A stretch of DNA of 64,000 bases, taken from NCBI GenBank assembly GCA_003313425.1, contig NHZP01000009.1, forward strand, positions 1,302,001 through 1,366,000, given 5' to 3'. This document shows, in pieces, positions 1 to 11,604 of this stretch. This stretch comes from Pseudopyrenochaeta lycopersici (lineage: Eukaryota > Ascomycota > Dothideomycetes > Pleosporales > Pseudopyrenochaetaceae). A program made the position numbers and the translations under genes. The notes under the pieces were generated by a model. It worked only from the letters and a program-made list of their open reading frames with translations. It made no database searches and was not told the origin of the DNA. How positions within the stretch are numbered: position 1 is the first letter of the stretch; the number at the start of each line of letters is the position of its first letter.

Positions 1-868
1 GAACAATGTACATCCAAGGTGTGATGTAAAACGCAATCTGAGCCAGCCATGGCACTGGGCTAAATGGACCCAGGAGGCTCATTGCCTTTCGCAGAAGCCG
101 TACGGCAAAGTGCCATTTCTCATCTCTCAGCATGTTAAAAGACTGAGCAAAAGCGAACTCGCCCATGACATCGAATGTAAACCAGTAAAACCAGTCGGAC
201 ACATTGACAGGAGCATCTGCGATCGCTAGCTCCTCGATTCGTTGAGCGAGTAGCTCTGCATATTCGACTACACGTTCCTCATACACGGCAAGAGCCTTGG
301 TGCTGAACCCTCGATCCCAGATGCGGCGTCGGGAATCGTGAGCCTTCTTGTCTCGCGTGGTGTTGAGTGCGATTTCTGGCAACAAGAAGTCGTACCAGAC
401 GGCTTTTGTGCACTCATTCTTCGGACCATCGACGGCTCCTGGAACCGCAGCATCAATGATAGTCAATTCCTCTGGCCCCGTTCGAATGATAGGACCGTAC
501 TGTTTCCGCAGTTCTTCGATGACTAGGTAGTTCTTTCCTGATCGACACTTCCAAACGTGCCAGAACTTGGTGGCGCCAGCTGCCCAGGGACCGGGGAATT
601 GACGCAGTCGGTGGAAGCATTTGCGGTAAACGATGATACTGGTGAATAATCCAGTCGCGTACGAGAAAGCTAAGAGTATACTGCTTTGCGTACCACCTGC
701 GAGATTGGCTCCAAAGCGATATTCAGTTGTCCAAGAAGCCAGTAAAACCAAGGCGTATATTTTAACCAGGGTTGGGGCTTGCATGTGCCATTCTCCCCGA
801 ATGAAGATGCATAAATGCGAAAGGACGCCCAGAAGAGCTGCAGTGAGGAAGAGATACATTTCTGTCAT
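1..868 (-). CDS. Cytochrome P450 monooxygenase, N-terminal part, cut by window edge
   Basis: The minus strand is open from an ATG at 868 to the window edge, giving about 289 residues with no intron needed. The start is the first ATG of the frame; a second in-frame Met is residue 4. Residues 4-22, about 35-47 and 62-82 are hydrophobic and would anchor the protein in the ER. They are followed by the proline-rich hinge FPGPWAAG (91-98), the YGPIIRTGPEEL strand (124-135) and a helix-C-like RRRIWDRGFS, all typical of fungal class II P450s. The I-helix, ExxR and heme-Cys motifs would lie outside the window, so activity cannot be judged. It would perform an NADPH-dependent oxidation. The UbiA-type gene diverges from it across about 590 bp, which suggests shared control and a tailoring role in the same pathway. 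The family call is firm; the substrate is unknown. Confidence 0.88.
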   Translation of the reverse strand, partial: MTEMYLFLTAALLGVLSHLCIFIRGEWHMQAPTLVKIYALVLLASWTTEYRFGANLAGGTQSSILLAFSYATGLFTSIIVYRKCFHRLRQFPGPWAAGATKFWHVWKCRSGKNYLVIEELRKQYGPIIRTGPEELTIIDAAVPGAVDGPKNECTKAVWYDFLLPEIALNTTRDKKAHDSRRRIWDRGFSTKALAVYEERVVEYAELLAQRIEELAIADAPVNVSDWFYWFTFDVMGEFAFAQSFNMLRDEKWHFAVRLLRKAMSLLGPFSPVPWLAQIAFYITPWMYIV

Positions 869-1459
869 TGAAATATTGAAATGGAACTAAAGAGCAAGGT
901 GAAAGACGGGTGAAGTGGTTCCAGTTGATCGAGACAGCGAGGCGTAATTGTTGTCCTAAGAAAGTGCAGAATAGGAGTCGATTGGCAATGCCTCAATCAT
1001 CTCAGCCAGGAATAGCAATTTCATATGACTATTATTACCATCAAACTCTTCCGGAAGGTGGGTACGATATCACAATGTGACTCCACAAGCAAGCGCGTAC
1101 GAAAGGCTCCACGGGACCCGGAAATATCGTCAACAGTCCCAGGCACCAACTTTTGACCAATATAGACTGAGCGTAAGACACAGCACAATGAGGCAGTGAA
1201 ATGAGGCCTGCTAGGTTTCGGATCTGAACTAAGTCTGCCTGTCGTGATTGAAGGGTGGAATGCTTTGGGGCCCGTAACTAACTATATCGGACTCCGCAGG
1301 ATAAGACAAGACTAAGGTGGCTAGACAGCCTTGTAGAGGCATAGCCCTAAGTTCTGTATAAATCTCGCATGGATCGGTGGCTTTCCGGGCTCATCAACAC
1401 ACAGTACATTTCGACAAAGGACTTGATCTGCCAATAAAAATCTGTCCCAAGCTTACATC
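869..1459. promoter_or_regulatory. Divergent intergenic region between P450 and UbiA-type gene
   Basis: This is a 591-bp gap between two genes read outward, so it should hold both promoters. I see no open frame of note and no clear operator repeat. The base composition is normal and there is no RIP signature, in contrast to the repeats further right. Confidence 0.5.
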
Positions 1460-2468
1460 ATGAAGACTGTTACTACCTTTGGAGAGTTAGTGCGTACAGT
1501 CAGATACATGGTATGTTGCTGCATTAGATTGACGAACGAAGATCAGCTGATAATTGCCGGTAAAGGTCGTATCTGCAAGAGATTGGCAATATCACGTTTA
1601 TTCTGTCTGGCTTTTTACGCGAAGTGACCTTAAGACCATCGTCTTTCCTATGACCTTCTTTGGCGTCATGAATGCTCTCGCGTCGTCTTTTCACGAAGAT
1701 CGAAAATGGGACATTCTCGCACGCCTTCCGCTACTTGTCTTCTGGCTGTGGATCAACTTGTTACCCTTCACCATCGATAATCAACGGCAGCCGGGTGCTG
1801 TCCTCGAGGATGCATGCAACAAACCCTGGCGACCCATACCGTCGGGCCGCATGACTGCATCTCAAGCTAAGGCGCTTATGTTGGGCCTTTATCCAATTGC
1901 ATTGTGCGTTAGCCTGTGGCTGGGGGGTATCAGACCATGTATTACCCTGATGATACTAGGGTACGGGTATAACGATCTGGACCTAGGTGACCTGAGCTGG
2001 GTCAGCCGCAACTTAATAAATGGGCTGGGGTTCTGTTGCTTCGCCTCTGGGGCGCTGGAAGTTACACTCAGTAGACCGCTGTCGTCAGAACAATGGCCCA
2101 TCGTCTGTTGGCTGGGTGTTATCGCTGCTGTGGTGTTCTCTACGGTACAAACACAAGACATGTATGACCAAGAGGGCGACGGCTTGCGGGGCCGGAAGAC
2201 GTTGCCCCTAACAATAGGTGACGGACCGGCGCGGTGGGCAACGGCAGCGCCGCTGTCAGCATGGTCCATCTTGTGCCCTCAGTACTGGAGCCTTGGCAAC
2301 GGTCCACGGATCTTGGTCGGAACGCTTGGTCTAGCTGTTGTGTGTCGCACACTCGCTCTCCGAAGCGTCAAAGCAGACAAGCTGACGTTCCGCATCTGGA
2401 ATGTATGGATGGTGATCCTTTACACGCTCCCCCTGCTAGCTGCTTTTGAGGGCAGCCAATCAAGCTAG
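1460..2468 (+). CDS. UbiA-type membrane prenyltransferase / terpene cyclase-like protein
   Basis: Two exons, 1460-1510 and 1566-2468, encode 317 residues. The 55-bp intron has a GTATGT donor, a CTGAT branch site and an AAAG acceptor, and the phase is 0. The second exon has no ATG at its start, which supports the short first exon. The protein is rich in membrane helices. It carries the first UbiA motif in the fungal form (N89-Q90 through E98-D99, then NKPWRPIPSGR to about 111) and a second Asp motif (D215, D218, D222, then GRKTLPL). These bind Mg-diphosphate. UbiA members attach prenyl groups, and in fungi a branch related to the fumagillin cyclase converts farnesyl diphosphate to sesquiterpene. 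The 317-residue length and the NQ-type first motif fit either role. Its neighbours, a P450, a hydrolase and a methyltransferase, fit a terpenoid or meroterpenoid cluster. No aromatic acceptor synthase is visible in this window. Confidence 0.85.
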
Positions 2469-2663
2469 GGTTGTACAGAGTGCGCTCCTCCCTCATTTGC
2501 CTGCGCCGCCACTGCCTTTTTGCGTTGTTTGCTCTTCTGTTTGTTACGTCGCACGTGCCGTACTTGTTTATAAGCACATAGAACACAAGCAAATACTTCT
2601 TGATACACAACTGTCACTGGCAAAAACTCGACTTTCTACAACTATAACCCACCCACGCTCACC
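2469..2663 (+). promoter_or_regulatory. Short intergenic promoter region of the hydrolase gene
   Basis: The 195 bp between two genes on the same strand contain a TTTATAAG box at about 2568-2575, roughly 90 bp before the ATG, and a pyrimidine-rich stretch (2488-2545). This is a plausible small promoter. Confidence 0.35.
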
Positions 2664-3495
2664 ATGCCCAAGCCAATGTTTGTACTGCTTCACGGCGCAT
2701 GGCATACTCCACACTGCTGGGACCGCCTCATTGCAGAGCTTGAAAAGCAAGGTTACGAGGCTGTCGCTCCTGCTCTTCCATCTTCGGGCTCCAACCCACC
2801 TACCAAAGATTGGTCCCAAGATATTGACGTGATTCGAAAGACGGTTTCCGATCTTGTCCAAGAGCGAGATGTCGTAATTGTCATGCACAGTTTCAGCGGC
2901 ATGACTGGGGGCACTGCACTAAAGGGTCTGGACAAGACGTCCTGCACATCAAAGCACATTAAAGGCGGCATTATCAGACTCATCTACATCACCGCATTCT
3001 TAGTCCCAGAGGGGTTCCAGCACTCTCCGGAAGGCACCCGCGATAACATGATTCCTGAGATGCAGACTGATCTCAAGGTATGTCGTATCATAGTCTGAGC
3101 ATCAGCTTTGAGAAATCGCTCATCCCGATATGCAGGCTGGAGTCATCACAGTGAAGCCGGAAGACGTCAAGGACATGTTTTATCAGGATGTCGACGATGA
3201 TGAAATCCTTTCCCAACTTTCAACCGACTTGCGTCCACAAAGTTTCGGCGCCTTTTGGAGCACGACCACATATGCTGCCTGGCGCGACATTCCAACAACT
3301 TATATCCTTTGCACTGGTGACAGGCCTACCACAGTGATTGCCGCACAGTACTTGTTCGATTCAGCCAAGGCGAGTGGTGCAAACCACATTGACAAACTCA
3401 TCAAGGTGGATGCAGGTCACTCTCCTTTCATCAGTAAGCCTGAATGGACCGCTCAGACGCTCATCGATGAGGCGGCCAGGGAATTCGAAGGCTGA
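2664..3495 (+). CDS. Alpha/beta hydrolase (EstC / salicylate-esterase-like fold)
   Basis: Exons 2664-3077 and 3136-3495 give 257 residues. The 58-bp intron starts GTATGT and ends TGCAG in phase 0. Without splicing, the frame stops shortly after the donor. The N-terminus FVLLHGAWH supplies the HG oxyanion turn (10-11). The nucleophile elbow is MHSFSG with Ser76, a variant of GHSxG. Asp200 in the TGDRP segment and His233 in DAGHSPF complete a likely catalytic triad. The size and motifs match small cytosolic hydrolases of the AB-hydrolase-1/6 type, which in fungi often act as esterases or lyases in secondary metabolism. It is intact and follows the UbiA-type gene on the same strand. The natural substrate is unknown. 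Confidence 0.85.
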
Positions 3496-3627
3496 TCAAA
3501 GTTGGGTGTAGCAAAGTGGAAGGACATGAGAGGAGCCTAAGCGGGCAATTCGTGTAACGTAAGGCTACGCCAAGAACCACGTATGGCCTGGGGCATGAAT
3601 GAATTTAGTGGGATTTAAAATCTATGT

Positions 3628-4684
3628 TTATCCCCACAAAAAGGGCCTCTGCGCGATGACAGTCATCCTGCCTACGTTGTAGGCCAACTGCTGCCTAGTC
3701 TCAAAGACTTTCGAAATCAGCTCTCTGCACCGATCACCAGAGCCATTACCTATAGCATCTAGAGCCTTATAGCTGACCTCATCGGACGCCATGAGTGCTG
3801 TATCTAGCTGGAATGGTAGCAGCTCCAGTGGAAATGGGCGATTATCAACAGCAACATTGACAAGACCATTGTCCTGGAAGAACTGCGGCAATCTCAACGG
3901 CCAACTATGCGGGAATCAGTGACACAATGCAAAGATAATGCCTAACCGGAGATTTTATACTGACTCATCTGCTGTCCAGTCTGGCCGTGTGCCTCCCAGC
4001 GTGCCAATCATGCGCAAAAGCGCAGTCATGTTGTCTTCGACATTCTTGCCCTCCTCAGTCCGAACGACTTTGAAACAACTATAATCAATCTCTCCCCATG
4101 AAATCCAGCCGCCTGGCTCTGCAGGGCTTGTCAGCTGGAATTCCTCACCTTCAAACGTAAGACCTACTCAAGAGCTTAATGATATTTTTAATTATAGGTG
4201 CAGGATCATTGTTATGCACCGCAAGATGAAAGAGTTGGATATGAACAATATCGTACTGACCAATAACATGGTCTGGAAGAGGTGCTAAACAATCTAGGTT
4301 ATGCACGGCTACATTAGAGGGTAACCACTCCTTGGGTGGGCATTGTGTCAGATCGATATCGAATCCGTCGATATGCGCCGATGCCGGCAAAAATGCCGCA
4401 AGGTCAACCAGCCAGATACTGTAAGTATAGCATTAGAGAATTGAAAAAAAAAACCAGTGAATAAATGAATGCTTACCCTGTTCCAACACCTATCTCGGCA
4501 ACCCGTAAATTCTCCGCGCGGGATTCAATATTAGGATGGAGCGAGAAGCCACTATGTTTCCAGAGGAAGTACTGTAGGTTCAACCTAATTCATGTTTAGC
4601 ACTCTCCTCAGGTCAGTAAATTATGTGCTCAAACCTGGCATTTGCGGAAAATCCGCGCCCGAGGATGTAACTCTCCTGTTCCAT
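3628..4684 (-). CDS. SAM-dependent methyltransferase, five exons
   Basis: I reconstruct exons 4635-4684, 4477-4584, 4168-4418, 3965-4118 and 3628-3904 (minus), totalling 840 nt or 279 residues. All four introns are 49-60 bp, obey GT-AG and keep frame. CTGAC-type branch sites are visible in introns 1 and 3. The start is the ATG at 4684, giving MEQESYILGRGFSANAR, a typical N-terminus of LaeA/GliN-type fungal methyltransferases. Motif I is RVAEIGVGTGIW, with its glycines split by intron 2. It is followed by the acidic GFDIDL, the FDI-like QYDIVHIQLFHLAV, and KPGGWISWGEIDY after the helix. These form a class I Rossmann fold that transfers a methyl group from SAM. It converges with the hydrolase and probably tailors the cluster product by O- or N-methylation. 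The gene looks intact. Confidence 0.85.
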
Positions 4685-5292
4685 TCTCGTAAATCGCTAA
4701 ATGCTACAAACGAGGGTTCAATGATAAAAGATGAAACAACAAAAATCAGCTGGGGGGAAGACCGAGGTATGTTGTAATCTCCATCTATAGTAAGGCTGTT
4801 CTCAGCGATCTGAAAATACAGCGCCACTATCGCGGGGGTACACTTCGGATGGTGGGAAGTAAGCAACGCATCTACCGCAATTGCACGCAGCAGTCAGCAA
4901 AGTCTTGTGCCCTTCGGTTGTGCAACATTCTTCGGTCACCGTTCATATATTGCCTGCATACAAATGATTACGACCTCTGTGTGACAGAACCAGTTAGAGC
5001 GTTCTAATTAACCGCCACATAGGTGCACATGTCAGCACTGGGGGATTCGACGATAACGCGAACAGGGGCGCTATAATCGGTTAAGTCCGTGGAATCCGAA
5101 ATTGTGTTACTACCGAACGATTTTCGGGGTCCTCGTTTCGACCTCTATTTTAATGCAGCCCTGGGGGGCCTGCAGGGCGCCGAGGTTCAGTCACAACCAC
5201 TCTTCTAAGTCCTGTTTCTTTTCCTGCTCATTTTCTTCACCCTTCGTCCGATCTCGTAAGTGCTAGCAAGTCGGCTTACTTTGGTCGCAAAT
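4685..5292. promoter_or_regulatory. Divergent intergenic region, methyltransferase / membrane protein
   Basis: This 608-bp interval separates two divergent genes. A pyrimidine-rich block (about 5197-5250) precedes the ATG at 5293. No coding sequence is supported here. Confidence 0.4.
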
Positions 5293-6678
5293 ATGGCTCC
5301 CTACAATGCGGGAATGGCGTTTCCTACCACAATCTTGGCTGTTAACAGCGTTGGCCTTGCCTTGTCTCTACTGGCAGTTTCGCTGCGAATGTGGTCCCGA
5401 TTTATCCGTCGGACGAAATTGAGGCTGTCCGACTATACTATCGTGGCTTCCTGGGTATGTTCACTTCGCGATAGCATCAACAGACATGGAACTGATGTCT
5501 TCATACAGCTTTTCACATTCGGCTTAGTTGTTAGTGAGAACTTTTGTGTCACACATGGTGGGGTGGGGCAAAAGATATTGACTGTGAAAATAGAGGAACT
5601 TCTTTTCTCAACAAAGGTACACATACATTCTGATTCATGTGCTAGACCAATCTCACAATATCTAGCAATTCCTGGTTATTGGCGTCACGGGGACTTTAGC
5701 AGTCACACTCGTGAAGATCTCAATTCTCGACCTTTTCCTCTCAATTTTCTCGTCGCATCATCGGTTCGAGTATGCTGCTTACACGCTCATGGGTATCACA
5801 GCCGCGTATGGAACCTCGTTCACTATTGTGACTTTGGCTGGGTGCCGTCCTTTCCAAGCGAATTGGGACAAGTTGTCGTACCCGGACTATAAGTGCATCA
5901 ACACCTCGCAGTTCTATGTTGCGCAGGCTGCAATTGGCGCTGTTCTAGACTGTCTGATTCTTTTACTCCCATTGCCAATTGTCTGGAAATTAAAGCTTAA
6001 GACGAGCAAGAAAATTGGACTTACTGTCTTGTTCACCACTGGTATTTTGTAAGTCCTTATTGCAGCATGCAACGTACTCTCGCCATTTTCTACATTTTTG
6101 CTAATCTTGGATGTAGAATTTGCGCAATATCAATAGCTAGATTGGTCTACAACACCAGAGAGACATACATGCTCACGCACTTCACAGAGTACGCTGGGAT
6201 TGCAGCTATTCTCGGGGCACTTGAAGCCAACCTTTCGATTGTCTGCGCATGTCTTCCCCTCATACAACCTATTATTACGTCTTTATCTGAGAAAATCAAA
6301 ACAACATTCGGATCGGACAAGTCCCTCATCAGAGGGGTGCTTAATCCATTCTCATCCAAGTCACGCAAAAACACTAGAGGCTCTATGAAGCTCGACTCCT
6401 CGGCCGATAGGAAAGGGTCTTCACTCACCGATGAGGAAATGGATACTTCAAGATTACGGAAACAACACGATAAACTTTACCCGCTAAGTATGACGACTGG
6501 AACGCAGGCTAGCATGGATGAGGAGGCTGGTTGGGCGGAGCAGATGCGCGGCGACAAGGCACGCGGCGATACTGTGATTTCTGCACGGGGCGAGCGAGCG
6601 TTGGAAATGCAGCATTTCCAGCACAGCGCTGAACAAAATGGAAATATTAGCGTGACTAAAACTTGGGCTGTTAACTAA
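5293..6678 (+). CDS. PTH11-like seven-helix membrane protein (fungal rhodopsin-like domain)
   Basis: Four exons, 5293-5454, 5509-5616, 5666-6048 and 6117-6678, give 404 residues, all with GT-AG borders. The last intron has a GCTAATC branch site. The start MAPYNAG is directly followed by the first hydrophobic helix, ILAVNSVGLALSLLAVSLR. Family marks are RLSDYTIVASW after helix 1, the Cys-rich loop with GCRPFQANWD and KCINTSQFY, the LDCLILLLPLPIVWKLKLKTSKKIGL segment in two parts, and ICAISIARL. The C-terminal 130 residues are hydrophilic and cytosolic. Known members act as plasma-membrane GPCR-like sensors in pathogenic fungi, but most have no assigned ligand. Members often lie in or near metabolite clusters. 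The gene appears intact. Confidence 0.85.
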
Positions 6679-7440
6679 AATTAGGACGCACGTTGTGTAG
6701 ATTATGTACACTGCTAAATATTCAGCTTCACATGTGAATAGCGTTGTATCAGTTTCGAAAGAGTAGTTTTTATTGCAATGATATCGATAACTCTCAATAG
6801 TCAAATAATCAGCTGAAAAATGCTCACCTCTTAATTGAATTGCTTTACTTGAGATGTATCGCTTCTCTTCACAGTGTTGGATGCCAACGCCTCACCATAC
6901 ATGATGCCGTGCACGAATATCTCCCCGGCAAGCAAATGGACGCTTCTAAATCCTTGCTGCTTGGCCGATCAAACACCGAATGGTACAGACAGACCCTGTA
7001 TGATGCGGATCTGACCTCCAATATGGTTTTTGTCTGGTGCGGTACCCGGCCAGAACTCTTCGGGTGATGAAGCAGAGGCTGTTGCCGAGCTTTCCCAAAA
7101 TTGCTGCGGCTGTAAGCCAGTATTTGCAGCAAATATGGCACATTTTCTTTAATTTTTTCAGGAAGGTGACAATGTCCTCGACCTTTTCGACATTCATGAC
7201 GTTTCCTTGCCATCCGAATGCGTTGCTCAGCTTTACGTCATCATCAGGATTAGATTTGATCGTGTCCTTGACCGTTACAGTATTATCTATGTAAAGTGCG
7301 ACAGCGCTGCCAATAAATACCCTCACGTTGCCAGTTGCTAGAAATTCCTCCAGTGAGATAATTCTGCATTTGGGCGATCATTGGATGAATATTGTTCACG
7401 ATGATGATGACGATGGTATCCTTGCCCCGTAGACTTAAAG
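6679..7440 (-). pseudogene. Decayed coding sequence, possibly a HET-protein C-terminus
   Basis: On the minus strand the segment about 6848-7070 reads PEEFWPGTAPDKN, then VPFGV, a stop, and LLAGEIFVHGIMYGEAL. The last words resemble the C-terminal VHGIMDGEA motif of HET (heterokaryon incompatibility) proteins. The frame is broken by a TGA, and neighbouring frames upstream (6946-7326) carry unrelated-looking peptides. I treat it as a remnant. The similarity is short and from memory of the motif only, so confidence is low. Confidence 0.25.
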
Positions 7441-9750
7441 AGTTCGTCTTGGTGAAAGGTTCACAAAACTAATAGTAACCTGCAACATACGGCCATCAAA
7501 GGAGCTTGCGCTTGCTTGAATGTGAAGCTTGGTAGCATCTGTGAAGACACCACGATTCTGCGCCAAGTCGATCTTGAATAACATGGATGGTTTATAACCT
7601 GATTTAGTATTCATGAGGTAAGACTCATTGGCTTTCAGTGGCGCTAACTCTGTACAGAAATTCTGGGACATTTCCTTGACGCACGAACTCATTTGCGAAT
7701 CTTCCAATTATGGTGATTGAACAAGACGAGCAGTCCGTATCAAAAGCCGAGTCGGACGCAATACCCAGTAAGGCAAAGAACTTCTCGCGTAGCTATGTGA
7801 CTTTGGGGTGCGTGAATATGTCAAAGAGAGGAATTAAACTGAGGTATTTCGAGAGGCTCTTCTTTTCAAAAGTGTCTTTAAGAGCCCAAACATGTGAACG
7901 GGGTTGAAGGGCGACAGATCTGCCGTAAAAAAACGATTGGCCGGTTAGAACCGCCGGTTTTGGTCATCCAGACATATCTCTACTATTTTGGTCATATCTT
8001 CTCAGGCGGCTTCATAATTCCCACAAACCCGCTTCAGCTCTTTTGCCAGAACAACTTCTGAGATAGCTCAAATTTGAGAAAGCCATTCCCTCTCACAGCA
8101 ATCAAATGCTCTTCCAAAGTACATCGTTTTCTTGCTGGAGACCAGAGCCCGAAAGGAGTATGAATAGGTGGGCACTGGGCGGGTCACTGTTGTAGGCCAA
8201 GCTCAAGGTGGGAATCTGCAACAGTTTCGATTGCCATAATAATATCGTCGCGCTCTTCGCCAATCTAGCACAAAAAACATCCGCCGATTAGAATGTATTG
8301 GAAGCATTCACCTATATCACTTCCTTAATTGTCGTCTTAGTTAATTTACACTGGGTCTACGTAGACATATCTTTTACAAATGCATCTATGAGCCAAAGAC
8401 AACAACTTCGTAATGATTATAGGTCCTTACGAAGTTTAAGGAGGGTGGCTTTTCATCGCAGGCTCACCGGCATACGATAGAGCGTAACACGATGTTGGCC
8501 GTTCAACATAAATATAGTGCACATCTCCAGAAAGACCTGAGTCTTGGTATCCAGATCGCAGCTCTGGTAGTCTTAGTTCATCAAGTTGTGGTATTGGATA
8601 AGAGTAAGAAGTCATTGAAGCTGAAGTACTATATTCTGCAGCTCAAGCGCGATTCCACTTCATAATTTTTTGTAACGTTATACTACTTGCAGAAACCCTC
8701 CGCTGATGTTGTGTTTAATAAAAGGCTAGGACTTTAGAGAATACTTGCAGTCTTACCTACATAGACGTAATTAAGTTGGGAAACCATTGAGCTTAGAGTT
8801 TCTTCATACTGACTTGCAGATTCCAAATTCATGTGACCCCTAGCATGCAAGCGCGATAGGTCCACGAACCAATGCAGCTCGCGGCTTGACGCAAGAGTTA
8901 ACGACAAGAGTCGAAATAAGATATCAGAATGTAATTTACATGCTTCTGTATAGGATTCAAAACCTGATCAGCGTCAATATCACTACAGCTCATCAATCTC
9001 GATGGAGCTACACCTGCGTTTTAGACTTGTTCTGGGCCTGTGCAAAACTTTTCGGCAAGGTCACTTTCTGAAAGTTTCGCCTCGACATAAAATGTGGTGA
9101 GTCACCTCATGATTAGGGAATCTACACCCGCACCCGTGCAAAAGGGTGGCGAGAGCGACAGTCGTATCTTCAACGGTGAATATTGAAATAGCTCGTCATC
9201 CATAAAATAGGACAGGAGACCTGCGCAACTCTTGAATAGACTCACCCAATGTAATCCAGAGACATAAACACATTTTAACGCTTTTTGAAAGTCTGAAGCC
9301 TGAGTGGACTTGCTAGTGATAGAGAAGAAGTCACGAAGATAATGTGCCTACAAAAAGTTCTGCAGCAAACAGTAACCCACCCATCACAAGACTCTCAATG
9401 GCTTAGAAGATTGATTGACCATATTACCATGACAATCCTGTAAAACTACAGCAAGGTAGATGTGTTCCTCTCATTTTGCCTATCGCTGAGAAAGGTTTTC
9501 TCTTGAATGTGTTGGTTCACGCTCCAAAAGGTGCCAGTAAGGAGAATACCCGTTTGCTTTCAGTAATTCACGAGAAAAAAAGATTGCATATATTAACATC
9601 ATTCAACCTGCACGCATACGCAAACAGATTGTCCGCACCGGCATCAGCCCAATGTCGAGCCAGCTGTTCTTGGAACGAATCTATGACATTAGACTTAAGG
9701 TAGTGTCTGGCGTATTGCTAGGCACATAGCATTCTACTTGCCTTCTTTTG
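7441..9750. other. 2.3 kb without a supportable gene; degenerate coding-like fragments
   Basis: Several short frames occur: minus 7435-7707, minus about 8460-8600 (reading IPQLDELRLPELRSGYQD), and plus 9476-9703. None is long, spliced convincingly, or recognisable. The coding-like amino acid composition on the minus strand suggests an old, frameshifted gene. The base composition is not RIP-like, so decay here was by ordinary mutation. Confidence 0.3.
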
Positions 9751-9751
9751 T

Positions 9752-10865
9752 TTGGAGTTTGGCCATGGAACTGAAATTCATCCAGTGTTGGATGCAATGT
9801 GCTCTTTAATCTGTGATCATCAGTCTGCTCCTTCGATTCGACTTTGGCTAAAAAGTTTGATGATGTGTCTTCTGATCCTGGTCATCTTACTGTTTGCAAA
9901 TCTTGATCTCACAAGCCGTACACAATCTCAAAAGTGCCCGATTGCATCTGTGGAATTCTTCGGGCTCCTGCGAGAGCCAGCATTTACCTTCTGGACTGTT
10001 GCAGTCTATTTTCTCCACTGTGCGCCAACCAAATGTCTCAACAACTTCCGCGATACTATTGCATTATCTAGGGAGTGTATGCTTTTGATTCTCGTTCTTC
10101 GTCTCCGACTCCACCTTTCACTACATACCTCCTCCTCGTGTCGCGCCTTAATTCGTCTGTATTCTCAACACTACAAGGTAAGGGACCTAGCATTCAGCTT
10201 CTAGGACAATTGTTATTAGTTGATATACTTCTAGCCTTTTCTCTGTGCCTAATGCGATGGACCGACAAAGTCAGACAACTCAACGTAAGGATCGTCATAG
10301 GCGCTTTAACGTCGATCCTGATCTGCGACCTTTGGCTCCACTCGACCGGCAACACACCCATTGTCCTTTTCGTGAAGCTCTTTGGCGTGTCCTCGGGCAT
10401 GGGCACCAGTCCCAACCCCAACCCCTGTGACAAGCCCTTAAACAATATTTGGTGTGCCAGCGAAGTCTCTGAAAATCTCAGCATTTGTATGAATGGTTGG
10501 TTCGCCCATTAGCGGCAACTATCATTTGGGGTTGCAGAAGGTCACTCAACAGTAGTATGTCACCTTTATTAGCGCAAGATTTGCAACTGCGACGTTGCTT
10601 TTCTTGTCCAACCGGATCGCGTTTGTCGGCTAGAGGCTGGCAAATATTTGAGGTGTTGGCAAGATATATATGCAGCTTGCCACATCTTGACAGTCATCGT
10701 GGAGGTTCTTGGAAGCTGCCGATTTTCTACACAGCGTCCGGAAAGCAGATCATGGAACATTGTAGAACCAGGAATCTACGAGCTGGGCCAGATCATGAGT
10801 ATTTTGTATTTTGCGCGATTTTAGCTAGCTTATTTTACTTAGGTGATAATTTATCTTTGGCCTGA
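9752..10865 (+). pseudogene. Decayed MFS transporter of the monocarboxylate (MCT) type
   Basis: Three successive plus-strand frames carry pieces in MCT order. 9752-10204 contains LLFANLDLTSR followed by a FGLLREPAFTFWTVAVYFL segment, like the loop-to-helix-7 part of fungal MCT-like permeases. 10201-10430 contains DKVRQLNVRIVIGALTSIL and LWLHSTGNTPIVLF with GVSSGMG, which matches the DKxGxLNV and IHSTGG helix pair. 10485-10865 continues with a GP-like hydrophobic stretch. Frame changes and lost N-terminal helices make it non-functional as read. An intact copy would export or import small acids or cluster product at the plasma membrane. Confidence 0.5.
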
Positions 10866-10873
10866 TGTCCATC

Positions 10874-11604
10874 CTAGTTACGAGCCGCCGCCGCTTCCGC
10901 ATCAGCGGCCAACATCTGCTGTATGGCTGGTCTGTTCAAACAACGGTCCCACCAAGAACTCACAGCTTTGCGACTGAGGATGATGTCTCCGTATCCGCAT
11001 ACAAAAAGCCTTTGGATCAGCGGAATGTAGTTTATATCCGCCAGCGTGAAGTCTTTTCCAGCCATGTAGTCTCTGTGTTGTAAGAGACGTTCTGCCACGT
11101 CGAAAAAGTTCGTGACCAACCGCAATGCATCCGAGACCAAGGCATCATCAGGGGGGAGCCCCATGAACTTTTTGACAAATTTCTCAAATGCGATACTACC
11201 AGCTGGCCCGGCGAAGTAGATCATTTCTGCAGACTCAGCCTGGTCAAACAGTGCCGCAGCCTCGACGTCGGAGTTCGAGGGTAGAAGTGGGAAAGAGTAC
11301 TTCCTCGCGAGGTATTTGCATATTGCGCGACTCTCGTAGAGAGTGAACCCATTGGAGCAAGTGATGACCGGTATTTTACCCCATGGGTGACGTTTCATGT
11401 TTTCTTCAGACTGAGTGCAGCAGCGTCAGAGATATAAATGTTGCTCAGGCGATGATAAGCGAAAGCTCCACTTACTTTGTGCTCCCCTTTTTGCAGATTG
11501 ACAAGTACGAGTTCGTAATCCGTAAAGCCACCTTCGGCGAGAGTCAAGCGGACACGATCGGTGTTGGTCGAGCCGCGTGCGCCATACAGAGTAAACGCTG
11601 GCAT
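10874..11604 (-). CDS. Glutathione S-transferase (fungal Ure2/EF1Bgamma-like class)
   Basis: Exons 11476-11604 and 10874-11410 (minus) encode 221 residues. The 65-bp intron starts GTAAGT, has a CTGAC branch and ends TCAG in phase 0. I choose the ATG at 11604 (MPAFTLYGARGS) because GSTs start at this strand; an in-frame ATG at 11664 would add 20 residues, possibly a poor targeting signal. The thioredoxin-like domain has the STNTDRVR motif with the probable catalytic Ser, PVI with the cis-Pro, and ESRAICKYLA for gamma-Glu contact. The all-helical domain ends AAAARN, and the DFTLADINYIPLI N-capping box is clear. The enzyme conjugates glutathione to electrophiles in the cytosol. It diverges from the Zn2Cys6 gene, suggesting joint control and self-protection or sulfur addition in the pathway. 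Confidence 0.88.

Noticed and set aside
1889..2269. 126-codon minus frame inside the UbiA-type gene
   Set aside because: Complement of a well-supported membrane enzyme gene with no motif of its own.
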